From Amphiura filiformis (lineage: Eukaryota > Echinodermata > Ophiuroidea > Amphilepidida > Amphiuridae), in NCBI RefSeq assembly GCF_039555335.1, contig NC_092635.1, forward strand, positions 70,840,058 through 70,904,057: DNA of 64,000 bases, read 5' to 3'. Below are positions 23,420-33,793 of the stretch, piece after piece (position 1 is the stretch's first letter; each line of letters starts with the position of its first letter). The translations under genes and the position numbers were made by a program. Below the pieces are notes generated by a model. It searched no databases, was not told the origin of the DNA, and was given only the letters and a program-made list of their open reading frames with translations.

Positions 23420-24030
23420 CAATGAGCTGGTATTAGCTTCAGTTGGGTAACCAATTATAAAGGAAACGCAAGCAAACAATGGTATGTAGACCTTTGTTCA
23501 CGAAATGAGACAATGGTCTGCTTTTTGTCAACCAGCATTCTTGAAAATGAGCAACATGATGATTGTTGACTTAACACGCTTTGGAAATAATTTCTTCATA
23601 TTTTTTGGTGTTATCTGTCGTTTACATATCCTTCCTAAAACACAAAAGTGCGACTATTTCCAAACACCTAAATTAGCTAAAAATTTAGGACATGTTACAA
23701 AACTATATTGTCTAGAATTTCGTAGAATACTTTAAATGTAGCTTGTACCGTTTTTTTGTGGCATCCTTCAGAACTGAGCGGTCCGTTACCAATATTAGCT
23801 AATATTTTCGGTCAAATCTCCATTCAATTAACACGGGGAGTTGGCTAGCAATGAGCTAGCTATGCCTTGCACTCACTCATATTTTACGAAAGTGCGACTA
23901 TTTCTGAACATCTAACCTAGCTGTAATTTTAGGTCATGTTAGAGAAATATATTTGCTAGAAGTTTGGAGAATACTTTAAATATTGGCCGGTTATTTTTCA
24001 CACAGTGATGTTAACTAGGCAAATTCATAT
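23420..24030 (+). repeat. Second copy of the 578-1110 dispersed repeat
   Basis: Opposite orientation to the first copy. It includes GGCCGGTTATTTTTCACACA near 23980 and the peptide-like frame at 23505-23735. An internal part (23620-23730) is partly repeated at 23880-23980, as in the first copy, so the internal duplication predates dispersal. Confidence 0.6.
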
Positions 24031-24760
24031 ACTTCTATACATACACTATCTCCCATTCACCCGTGCGTGGTGAATTGACCACGTAATCACGCACTCAAGG
24101 GTATAGGCCAATTGCACGAGTCAACTCCTTTCGAAGGCCGTATCTTGCTAAACAAATGTATTTAGGTCAAAATATCACAATTAATATTGATTTGAATATG
24201 TTATCTTCATATTACATGCAAAAAACTTTGTTTATTCTATATCAAATATGCATTATAAGTCATTATTGTAAGTCATTGTTAGTTTCCGATAGGTTCAAGT
24301 GGGTCCGGTCTTCTAATAGGGTTTACTGTGTTACAGTGTCATACATTATGTTACAGATATTCCCAAATTAAATGTAGCAACATTGCACTACAGTATAGTC
24401 AGTATTATGTGGATTTCAACTGCAATTTGCTCACTGGAATTACACAGACACTACGTGGCAAGAGATTCACGCCTAGAATTGACCACCGAGTAACCAAGGC
24501 GGTTCTCGAACCACTAGTCTCGCCTGCTTTCGCGATCACTGGTTTGGGAAATTGAGAGATACCGTTAGCTGCGAGCAATTTGTTCATTAGTCGTTAAAAA
24601 ATCACAGAACGAAACATTAATGGAATACTACATGCAATGTTAGATTTCAATACATTTGTTTAGAAAAGAAGTGTTTCATGATAACGCGAAGTTAGAACCT
24701 TAAGAGAAAGAGTTAATTGTGATGGCATTGCCACGTTTGTAGTTTATATACCGTACTAGT
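24031..24760. other. Non-coding, nothing firm
   Basis: CGGTTCTCGAACC near 24500 resembles a tRNA B box but no A box fits on either strand. No gene called. Confidence 0.35.
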
Positions 24761-24763
24761 ATA

Positions 24764-25664
24764 CAGACCTGACATTAAGTTTGGACTATTTCTTCAAATT
24801 TTCTATTTCTTTAAACCGCGCGGGTTAAATATTTATTTGGGTGTGTCGGGAGATGGTGTCAAATAATTTTTGATAGAAAATATGCTTTACATTATGGTGC
24901 TCATAGTGTAGTGAATTAGCCTAAAATGGCGGATTTAAGGAGACTGAATTTGAGTTTTGTGGGGGATAGAATGTCTGAATTTCTGAATATTGTTCTGATA
25001 TTATTAAATTGATTGAAGTTTGAAGTGATATGTATACTGAACTTAAATACCAATAAGTGTTGATCAGAACTGAAATGCACTTGTAATGTAACAGTTTTGA
25101 ATGTGGGATGAGCTTTTGAAAAAAAAAGTGGCTCTTAAAAGTGGTACATACTCTCAGAAAGTTTAAATGGCCCATTGGGCCAATTGTTATAAACTTACTG
25201 TACACAAATAAACAGCGTGAGTTTATTGGACAGCCAGGAATCAGCGCAGTTGAGTACGTACCATTTTTAAGAGCTATATTTTAAGCTCCCCATTTTCAAA
25301 ATATTGGTACATTGCAAATGCATTTCAGCTCTGACGAATGCCAATTAATGACGAAGTTTAGGAAATATCACCTCAAACCCCAATAAATTTGATAATAACA
25401 GAACAATGTTGCATAAAGTCCGAAATTGTGTCCACCATTAAACTTAAATAAAGCCTCCTTAAATCCGCAATTTTAGTCAAATGCACTACATTATGAGCAC
25501 CATAATGTAAACTCATGGAAAGCAGACTTTCTCTCAAACAATTATTTTTACAAAATCTCCCGACACACCCCAATTAATATTTAGCCCGTGCAGTTTATGC
25601 AGACCCCTTCCAGATTAGTTTTGGCACTTCGTGAATAAATATCCCATACTTAATGTCAAGCCTG
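24764..25664. mobile_element. MITE with CAG..CTGACATTAAGT ends and TA duplication
   Basis: CAGACCTGACATTAAGTTTG at the left pairs with CATACTTAATGTCAAGCCTG at the right, and TA flanks both ends. Internally GTGTGTCGGGAGAT and ATTATGGTGCTCATAGTGTA are repeated inverted near 25480-25570, so the element is a long imperfect palindrome. A partial copy is at 56170-56640. A Tc1/mariner-type origin is inferred from the TA duplication. Confidence 0.75.
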
Positions 25665-25812
25665 TATTATCTGAAGTGGATGTATATATATTCTTTAGTA
25701 ATTTAAAACTAATTTCTTATTTAACCTTATCATATCATTTAAAAACACTTAAGTACACAAATGTTAATAAACAAATACACCAAATACACATACAGGGTCT
25801 GATAATATGTAT

Positions 25813-26080
25813 ACCCAGCAAACACAAAACGTTTTACAGAAAACGTTTTAATCTCGTGTTATATAAATGGTATAAATTATTTTAATACCGTTACAAAAAT
25901 ATTTTTGAAAACTTGACAAAAACATTCCAACATAATGTTATTTAAAAGTTGACAATATATTTTCAAAAATGTTTGCCAAAAATATTTTTCAATTACACGT
26001 TTTTAAATGTCATATGAATCGCTTTCGAAATTTCGTTTTTTCGGTTTTTCTTGACCATTATATAATCCGGCATATGCGCA
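25813..26080. mobile_element. Partial CCCAGC-family MITE upstream of receptor C
   Basis: Starts CCCAGCAAACACAAAACGTT and carries the family's internal repeats but lacks the right-hand GCTGGG end. The paralogous position upstream of D (29347-30256) carries the same family, so this insertion probably predates the C/D duplication. Confidence 0.7.
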
Positions 26081-26317
26081 TTTAAATGATATTGAATTGA
26101 AACAATTGAATAAACATTACATTCTACAGCATGGTTTCAGTTTTGATGAAGTGATAAATATAATCAGAATGGAATGCGGATGTATTGTATCAGAAGCCAG
26201 AAATGATGAACAATGTTTATACAAATTATGTACAAGTGTTTCGTCGGACGATCATTATTCATGCGTATGATCTGATTTGTATTAGTTTCTTATGTGGCAG
26301 TGGACAGTGATGAAACC

Positions 26318-26415
26318 TATATGCGATTCGCATCCAGCTCTTCACGATCATCGTTGCTACTTTAAATGAAGGACGTTTAATGTGGCTTTTCTGAAGAGAA
26401 CGTTTCATTTGTCAG
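26318..26415 (+). promoter_or_regulatory. Promoter and non-coding exon 1 of receptor C
   Basis: TATATGCG at 26318, then CTCTTCACGATCATCGTTGC as the start region. The exon ends TTTGTCAG|GTACGTAC with the donor at 26416; the acceptor at 27620 makes a 1205-base intron that holds two MITEs. The exon contains a short upstream ORF, ATGAAGGACGTTTAA (MKDV). The whole block from 26100 is repeated at 30260-30555 ahead of pseudogene D with only scattered differences. Confidence 0.7.
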
Positions 26416-26526
26416 GTACGTACGTCTATGTATGACTGATTACGTGCGTTATTCAATAATGAACGCACCTTCTTATTTTGTATTTCAGTAGTTTCTTTTT
26501 TGGGGCATAAATTTTGATTGGGTTAA

Positions 26527-26877
26527 GGGAAGGGGTATGAACGTTTGGACAGTATTTATTGTGGGACATTAGAGCACATCAGACATATCGAAGTGCATTC
26601 TGAATATGAAGAATGGCCTTCTGATATCAAATAATTTTGAATTTTTGAAATTAGCAATGTAATGCACATTTTATGGCACTGTAATAAAATGGTTAATAAT
26701 GCACATTTTATGACACTGTAATAAAATGTGTATTATATCGTGAATTTCATAAAATGAAAATTATTTGATATCAGAAAGACATTCTTCGTATTTAGAATGC
26801 AATTCGATAGATCTGATGTGCTCTCATGTCCCACAAAAAATGCTGTCGAAACGCTCAAAACGCTCATTCCAGTTCCC
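26527..26877. mobile_element. TTAA-flanked MITE (GGGACAT/CAGACATATCG family)
   Basis: The left arm runs through GAACGTTTGGACAGTATTTA, GAGCACATCAGACATATCGA and GAATATGAAGAATG, and the right arm is its complement. TTAA at 26523-26526 and 26878-26881 marks the target duplication. Other copies: 29479-30104, 42594-43155 and a half copy ending at 42043. A piggyBac-like superfamily is inferred. The right TTAA is shared with the next element. Confidence 0.8.
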
Positions 26878-26881
26878 TTAA

Positions 26882-27239
26882 GGGGGTACTACACCCCTGT
26901 GGTAAATTTATGACTATTTTTGCATTTTTCTCGAAAAATAATTACACACCGGTAATAAAAGTTATCTATATTATTGGGGCAAGGAATCCAATTACTACAC
27001 TAAAATTTCAGTGACTCAAGACAAGCAGTTTAGTTTATATGATAGGAAACGAGGTACATCCTAGCGGTACCTTATTTCTTATCATAAATAACAAACCGCT
27101 TGTCTTGGGTCACTGAAATTCCAGTGTAGTAATTGGATTCCTTGCCCCAATAATATACATAACTTTTGTTACCACTGTGTTATTAGTTTTGAGAAAAATG
27201 AAAAATAGACACTAAATTTATTGAGGGGTGTAGTACCCC
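26882..27239. mobile_element. TTAA-flanked MITE (GGGGGTACTACACCCC family)
   Basis: Ends GGGGGTACTACACCCCTGTG and AGGGGTGTAGTACCCC are inverted. TTAA is at 26878-26881 and 27240-27243. Long arms as in 14275-14615 with a palindromic centre, TACATCCTAGCGGTACC. It abuts the previous MITE, using that element's terminal TTAA as its target. Lies in the intron of receptor C. Confidence 0.85.
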
Positions 27240-27650
27240 TTAAAGTTTTATGATTGGAAGAATTTGTAGGTACTGGTGATAATTTTGGTGCCAAAATCTC
27301 AAAATGACCAAAAAGGGAGTTAAGGCTTTCTGGTTCTGAACCCTCGATATTTATGTTGAACAATATTGTTATTGTAAAATGTACACAAAAATGACACTGT
27401 ATTGAAATTGAACTTGGTATTATTATGTCATCGAAGAGAATGAAGAATGTTTAAACTAATTGAGGATGAAAACGTCCGGATTAAAATATAACCAAATATG
27501 CAGTCACATATGAGGTTCTTACCTATAATTACGATAATTTGATACACGAAAGTACATGGATGGCTGATAAATCGATAATACTGACATCATTTGTCTGCAT
27601 TTGTTTATTTTCTATTACAGTGTCTATATATGGTGCATAGGTTACACAAT

Positions 27651-28655
27651 ATGGAATCAACTGCGGGAAATAATTCAACAGCCGTATCTGATATTCCCCA
27701 AGCTTTAGTGATAACTATAACAGTCATCATGGCTCCTGTGGCCCTAGTTGGAACCTTGGGGAACACCCTGGTGATTTTGACCGTTCTGGCGTATAAGAAA
27801 CTTCGAAGCATTCATAATGTCTTCATTATCAATCTTGCTGCCGCTGACGTGATCGTTACTCTAATAATTATTCCCTTCGCTATTGTTGGAGCGATAGACA
27901 AGGGATCATTTCTCACCAAACACTCTGCACTATGTGATACTATAGGTGCCTTAGTTGCGATTAGTTGTGTAACATCAATGATTTCCATCGCCAACATAGC
28001 CCTAGATCGCTACATTTGTATTTGTCACAAGTACATATATCCCAAGATCTACAATAAGTTAACTGTTCCATTTATGGTGATGGGTATGTGGCTCTACTCG
28101 TTTCTTGTAGATTTACCGAATTTAGACTTTGTTGGTTGGGGAGAGCATGACTTTAATCCAAAGACACGTCAATGTGCATTTTCAGCAACGAAGGCAGCAG
28201 AAACTGGATATATGTGGTTCCTTTTTACATTTTCGTGGGGAATATCGTTTACTATCATATCGTTTTGTTATTCGCGTTTATATTTGTTCGTCCGTCGTAG
28301 TCGGAAAGCGCTTAAACAAAACAAAACCTCTTCGGTAGGCGAATCCTCAACTGGAATCAAATCGGCAGACAAACGGTTATTGAAGGTGCTCACTGTCATT
28401 ATTATTTTGTTCATCGTCACTTGGGCTCCGTTTTGCCTCCTTAGCATGCTTGATACCTATGTTGAAGCACCTTACTGGCTGCATTTTCTATCCGGTCATT
28501 TGGCTCTTTCAAACAGTTCAATTAATTTCCTTGTTTACGCATTTAATGAAGACTTTCGCGAAGGTTACAAACTTGTTTTAAATAAAGTAACTTGCAAGAA
28601 TGATGCACAGAAAGGAAACACAGGATTTAATATGACAGTCATAGCCACATCTTAA
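27651..28655 (+). CDS. Melatonin-receptor-like class A GPCR (paralogue C)
   Basis: A 334-residue receptor, the shortest intact member because the N- and C-termini are trimmed. Start ATG 27651, 30 bases after the acceptor TATTACAG at 27620. Features: NNS glycosylation site at 7-9, GN (TM1), LAAAD, conserved Cys pair, DRYICICHKYIYPKIYN, LPNLDFVGWGEHDF, TM6 motif TWAP (not MWAP), NFLVY in TM7, and helix 8 with NEDFREGY, where Glu replaces the usual Lys. The third loop is short (SRKALKQNKTSSVGES). Intact. By residue pattern (DTYVEAPYWLHFLS) its distal half resembles E and F, while its promoter resembles D, which hints at mosaic history or gene conversion. Confidence 0.87.
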   Translation: MESTAGNNSTAVSDIPQALVITITVIMAPVALVGTLGNTLVILTVLAYKKLRSIHNVFIINLAAADVIVTLIIIPFAIVGAIDKGSFLTKHSALCDTIGALVAISCVTSMISIANIALDRYICICHKYIYPKIYNKLTVPFMVMGMWLYSFLVDLPNLDFVGWGEHDFNPKTRQCAFSATKAAETGYMWFLFTFSWGISFTIISFCYSRLYLFVRRSRKALKQNKTSSVGESSTGIKSADKRLLKVLTVIIILFIVTWAPFCLLSMLDTYVEAPYWLHFLSGHLALSNSSINFLVYAFNEDFREGYKLVLNKVTCKNDAQKGNTGFNMTVIATS

Positions 28656-29346
28656 TTAGGCTTTTCTTTTCGGCCGTAGCAGGAAGTCAAAGCTAATTTT
28701 CAGACGGCATAGAAAAGTCCTTCAGGTTGAACAAGTGACGTAATCAGGGGAGGGCAAAAAAAGGGGAGGGGGAGCGCCGACCCCCTGTAAAAACTCTTGC
28801 CCCTTCTTGCCCTCCAGTGGAATGGTGGCTGCCCAGATATTTAAGATTTTAGGCCTTTTTTGTGCTTTTTAGCCCATTTTTGTCAATGTTTTACCCCCTT
28901 TGCCCACCCTCCAAAAAAGTGCTGGCTACGCCGTTGGGCTGAACCTGGTTTGACAACTAAACAATACAGTATAGTGACTATTTAGCCAAAAGTGCTCTAT
29001 ATAATGTTTCGTAGGACAGATGATTCAAATGGACAAACCATTGTATCAAAATGTTCAGAAGTGTCGTGAAAATCGTTTTTTTTGCCATGTTGGTCTGTGT
29101 GCAGAACACATGATATCTATGAACAAAGCCTCACTTAATTCAAAACATTTATGGGTGAAAATACCAATGAAAATGTTTGGTGATGCGCAGTTGTGACCAA
29201 GAAAATGTAATTTTTACATGGGATTTTTTTGGAAAAATGATTTATGCGTCATAAAAGTGTATCAATGTATTAAGGGGAAAGGCAACACTCAAAAGTGAGA
29301 AATAAAGTAATTCTAGTTTTTTTTCCTATTTTTTTGTCTATAGTAA
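28656..29346. other. 3' flank of receptor C, repeats of uncertain type
   Basis: 28740-28940 carries G-rich then C-rich arms (GGGGAGGGCAAAAA / TTTGCCCACCCTCC) suggesting a small foldback. No gene seen. Confidence 0.4.
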
Positions 29347-29773
29347 ACGTTTTATTTTCGGGTACATAAATGGTATAAAACAATTTAATACCGTTAAAAA
29401 AACCCCAAGAAAACAAACAAACCATTTTTGAAAAAACCATTTTTGAAAACTTGATGCAAAATATTCTAATGTTATTAAGGGCTGGGGTATGAACGTTTGG
29501 ACAGTATTTATTTTGGGGCATTAGAGCACATCAGACATATCGAATTGCATTCTGAATACGAAGAATGTCATTCTGATATCAAATAATTTTGATTTTTTGA
29601 AATTCGCAATTTAATACACATTTTATGGCAAATCATTAAAATTGATGTTTTTGATATTTAACAGTACTTGAAGTAAATTTTATAAATCTGATGATTTATA
29701 CTTAAAGTGTATGTAAGTGGGAAAAAAAGCCGACGATAAATTGAAAATTTTAAAAAATCGAATTAAAGATATG

Positions 29774-29806
<33 letters not shown>

Positions 29807-30256
29807 AGGTCTTTTGGGAAAAAAATCCATATCTTCAATATGAAAGGTCAAAATTTTCAATTGACCGTCGGCTTTTCCTCGCTGCTACATACACTTTAAG
29901 AATATATCATTCGATTTATATAATTTACTTCGAGGACTGTTATATATCATAAAAGTTGTATTATATTGTGATTTTCAAAAATGAAAATTATTTGATATCA
30001 GAAAGACATGCTTCGTATTCAGAATGCAATTCGATAGGTCTGAGGTGCTCTCATGTCCCACAAAAAATACTGTCGAAACGCAATAAACGCTCATTTTAGA
30101 TCCCTTAAGAGTTGACAAATATGTTGCAAAAAATGTTTGCTCAAAATATTTTACAATATTTTGACGCCGCTTTAAAAATATTGCTGTAGTGGTTTTTTTA
30201 ATGACCTTTATATTACCCGACATTTAAATGATATTAAAACGTTTTTGCTTGCTGGG
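29347..30256. mobile_element. CCCAGC-family MITE split by a later MITE
   Basis: Left part 29347-29478 and right part 30105-30256 (ending TTGCTGGG-like at 30256) together make a normal CCCAGC-type element. It is interrupted at its internal TTAA by the element 29479-30104; in the intact relatives the same place reads ATGTTATTTAAGTGTTGA. The extreme left end has been lost. Confidence 0.7.
29479..30104. mobile_element. TTAA-flanked MITE nested in another MITE
   Basis: Same family as 26527-26877, but about 275 bases longer in the centre, which holds a run of about 28 A (29775-29803) and inverted copies of AAAATTTTCAATTGACCGTC. TTAA at 29475-29478 and 30105-30108. Confidence 0.8.
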
Positions 30257-30453
30257 TAATTATCTTTTCAAGCACGCGTTTCAGTTTCAATGAAGTGATA
30301 AATATAATCAGAATAGAATGCGGATATTCTATCAGAAGCCAGAAATGATCAACAATATAAAGTCATTTATACTACAAGTGTTTCGTTGTGACGTATGAGA
30401 TCATAATAAATGCGTATGATCCGATTGGTATAGTTTGCGACAGTGATAAAACC

Positions 30454-30551
30454 TATATGCGCTTCTCATCCAGCTCTTCACGATCATCGTTGCTACCTTA
30501 AATGAAGGACGCTTGATGTGAATTTTCTGAAGAGAGCGGTTCATTTGTCAG
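30454..30551 (+). promoter_or_regulatory. Promoter and exon 1 of pseudogene D
   Basis: TATATGCG at 30454, CTCTTCACGATCATCGTTGC start region, exon end TTTGTCAG|GTACGTTT with the donor at 30552; the acceptor GTTTTAATGCAG ends at 30781, giving a 230-base intron, the shortest in the array. An upstream ORF ATGAAGGACGCTTGA (MKDA) parallels MKDV in C. The promoter looks intact although the receptor is not. Confidence 0.68.
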
Positions 30552-30811
30552 GTACGTTTTGTCATGTCATCTTTAAATTGGCATCGCAACAATTCTAAAA
30601 GCAGCCAAGAATGTAAAACGTTTGAAAGAAATGAGTAAATAATGTTAGAAATCTTTAAAAATTACTTCGTATACCGTACGAGAAAGGTGCATGACTGATT
30701 GTAGATTCGTAAGTACATTAATAATGAATGCTCCTTCTTCTTCTTTTCCTTCTCCTTTCCATCTTCTTCGTTTTAATGCAGAATACCGTCGGTAGCGACA
30801 TTGCCAAGGAA

Positions 30812-31770
30812 ATGGAATCATCGAAGGGAAATTATTTAACAACTCCTACAGTCACGTCTGATGTACCACAAGCTTTGGTGAAAACTATAGTGGTCATCAT
30901 GGTATTTGTGGCCTTAATTGGAATCCTGGGGAACATCCTCGTGATTTGGGCTGTCCGAAGCTTTCATAATGTCTTCATTATAAATCTTGCTGCTGCTGAC
31001 CTGATCGTTACTGTTATAATAATTCCCTTCGCTATTGTCGCTGCGATAAAAGGGATTTTTCTCACCGAACACGATGCACTTTGTGAGATCATAGGATTTT
31101 TGGTTGATGTTAGCTGTGTTACATCAATGATTACAATCGCCAACATAGCCCTAGATCGCTACATTTGTATTTGTCACATGAACATATATCCCAAGATCTA
31201 CAATAAGTTAACTGTTCCATTTATGGTGATTGGAATGTGGCTCTACTCGTTTCTGGTACATTTACCAAATTTTGTTGGTTGGGGAGCACATGACTTTGAT
31301 CCGAAGACATTAATTGTGTGTTCATTCTGGGCATTGAAGGCAGGAGAATTGGGTTATATTTGGTTTTTATTTGTATTTTCCTGGGGAGTATCGTTTACTA
31401 TCATATGTTTTTGTTATTCGCGTTATTCTGCATGTCTTCGTCGAGAAAATCCTCAACAGGACTCAAATCGGCGGATAAACGGTTACTGAAAGTTCTCGCT
31501 GTCATTATTACCTTGTTTGTTATCATGTGGGCTCCGTTTTGCCTCTGTAGCTTGCTTTATACATATGTTGAAGTACCTTCCTGGCTGTATTTTTTATCGG
31601 GTCATTTGTGTGTATCAAATAGCTCCATCAATTTCCTTGTCTACGCATTTAACAAAGAATTTCGCGAAGGTTACAAACTTGTCTTAAAGAAGATCACTTG
31701 CAAAAAAGAAACCACAGAAGGAAACGCAAGAGTTGATATGTCGAACATAAATACTGATTCAACATCTTAA
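30812..31770 (+). pseudogene. Melatonin-receptor-like GPCR paralogue D, frameshifted
   Basis: Reads as a receptor from ATG 30812 through TM5 in one frame (stop about 31489) and from the third loop to the C-terminus in another (to 31770). Compared with A, a net loss of about 43 bases near 31425, just after CFCYSR, removes most of intracellular loop 3 and shifts frame. There is also an in-frame loss of six residues in intracellular loop 1 (AV.RSFHN) and of two residues before VGWG. DRYICICH, MWAP, NFLVY and FREGY are otherwise intact, so the lesion is recent. A polyadenylation signal AATAAA is at 31784. Closest relative is A. A separate five-TM product is possible but unlikely to signal. Confidence 0.8.
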
Positions 31771-31869
31771 GTGTCAGCATTGCAATAAAGAACTTCCCTC
31801 CATCGTACAGAAACATAAGCTAGAGTGATGTGCCTACGTCTGTCACTCGCGGTCTGGCAAAAACAACCC

Positions 31870-31960
31870 TACGGGCACAGATGATGGAGCTAGAAGACGT
31901 GGTAGGCAATGGACATGTGAAGACAACATCCAGGAATGGAGGAATCAAGTTCACTGATTT
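31870..31960 (+). mobile_element. Decayed LINE C-terminal remnant
   Basis: One frame reads GARRRGRQWTCEDNIQEWRN then a stop. The pattern RxRGRxxxxWxDNIxEW is typical of the C-terminal end of non-LTR retrotransposon polyproteins. It is a different lineage from the LINE at 44286. Only this short piece is recognisable. Confidence 0.45.
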
Positions 31961-32235
31961 CCAGAGGTCTTGGTTAGCAATATTAAACTAGGATCTCCCG
32001 ATTATTATAAACAGGTCATCTTTCTCTGGCTTCACCTAGAAAACATTAAACTTCTCTGATCTGTGTTGCTCTCAAGATGGTGTAAACTCGCATGAGGTAG
32101 TTTGACCCATGTAATAACTAAATTCTAATGATAGTGAATTGAATCTGAAAAAGAGCGAGAACACGAATGGAGTACAAAATTCGTACAACAAGATTTCCCT
32201 TTGGCTCAGACTAAAACTATTACTAAGACTCCTTA
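31961..32235. other. Non-coding, nothing recognised
   Basis: Short gap between the LINE remnant and a MITE, no further signal. Confidence 0.3.
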
Positions 32236-32638
32236 GGGGCTGGCATTTTCTTCGGAAGGGGGGTGGGGGTCCCAATTATGTCGGTGACCGGTGTCAATTA
32301 TTTTTATGACCCCCCTATCGCGGGCAAATGTTTTTACGACCCCCCTATCTTGGGTCGAAAATTTTATCATGACCCCCCTTCCACCTACACAGACTCAAGA
32401 CAAATTATTCATTGTCAGAACTAAGGCGCGGAGCGCGCCAAAAACTTAAGAGTGAAGAAAGTTAAAATTTTTATCCCAAAAATTTTGCATAGATTATACG
32501 CACAGCCCTCAATAATTCTATAACCCCCCTATTTTGAGTGTTAAAAAATAACAACCCCCCCCTATTTTTGGTCTGAAAATTCTATGACCCCCCTTGTATT
32601 TTTGGGACCCCCCCCCTTCCGAAGAAAATGCCAGCCCC
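32236..32638. mobile_element. MITE with GGGGCTGGCATTTTCTTCGG ends
   Basis: GGGGCTGGCATTTTCTTCGG at the left is the exact complement of CCGAAGAAAATGCCAGCCCC at the right. The body consists of repeated ATGACCCCCCTATC-like units, giving a C-rich strand. No coding capacity. Confidence 0.8.
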
Positions 32639-33122
32639 ATTAGGCATTTGCCTTTTAGGAGCACTATGACAATTTTTCTCACGATATTTATTTTTAGGAA
32701 AAATAATTTTGAAGGCGGTTACCAGCATCATATTTGAGGACAGATTTTGACAAAAGAGTGACCCCTTAAGAATATGAGTGAACACACAATAAAATTATGA
32801 CACAGAGACAGAGAGCCAGATTAGGAGAGCAATATTATGGCGATTCTGCGATTCTGACAGGTTCTATAGTCAAACAACATTGGCTTGATGCTTGCTTCCA
32901 AATTCGACACCCAAGTTACTATCGTTTACAATGTTTACCGTTACATTGTTACCGCAAATTTTTGTCTTGAAAAGGTTTATATTTTTGGTAGAGGAAACTA
33001 TCAAATTTCCTAGTCGAAGCATTAAAATAATAGGTAAGCAATCTATTAAGCACCACCATAGTGTCGAAAATCCAAGTCAAATATTTTGCATAAATTCAAT
33101 AAAAATATAAATCGTTATTCAT
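32639..33122. other. Non-coding, nothing recognised
   Basis: No gene or repeat supported. Confidence 0.3.
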
Positions 33123-33548
33123 AAAGTAATCGTCTACCGCAGATATCAGTCTGGACGACGTAGTCATCTAGTTGAAGTAGTCATCTACTGCTGATATTAG
33201 TGTGGTTGAAGTAGTCATCTACTGCTGATATTAGTGTGGATGAAGTAGTCATCTACTGCTGATATTAGTGTGGATGAAGTAGTCATCTACTGCTGATATT
33301 AGTGTGGATGAAGTAGTCATCTACTGCTGATATTAGTGTGGATGAAGCCATCTACTGCTGATATTAGTGTGGATAAAGGAGTCATCTACTGCTGATATTA
33401 GTGTGGATAAAGTAGTCATCTACTGCTGATATTAGTGTGGATGAAGCCATCTACTGCTGATATTAGTGTTGATAAAGGAGTCATCTACTCCTGATATTAG
33501 TGTGGATGAAGTAGTCATCTACTGCTGATATTAGTGTGGATGAAGTCA
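33123..33548. repeat. 34-bp minisatellite, about 12 copies
   Basis: Unit GATGAAGTAGTCATCTACTG plus CTGATATTAGTGTG (34 bases), with some 31-base variants lacking TAGT. The first copies are more diverged (CAGTCTGGACGACG) and the middle ones almost identical, which indicates recent homogenisation. Diverged arrays of the same unit are at 38769-39110 and 43873-44135. Confidence 0.92.
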
Positions 33549-33793
33549 TGGAAAAAGCTTTTGAGTGCATGTATTGTACAAGAAATATAATTTTGCCTTA
33601 TATTATCTGAAATTAAGTCCAGTTCAGAGCTAACCTCAGGTACGTAGCTATCAATTGTGCTATTGTTACAATACAGATACGTAAGTGCTTTTAGAGCTTA
33701 ATTACTTCTGAGTGAAAATCATTCAAAATATCGTCATGACATTATTAAAATAAGTATCGGTATTCAATAACGTCTTCAACATTCTGGTATTCT

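Noticed and set aside
33123-33548. CRISPR array
   Set aside because: Contiguous 34-bp tandem repeats with no unique spacers, in a eukaryotic context.
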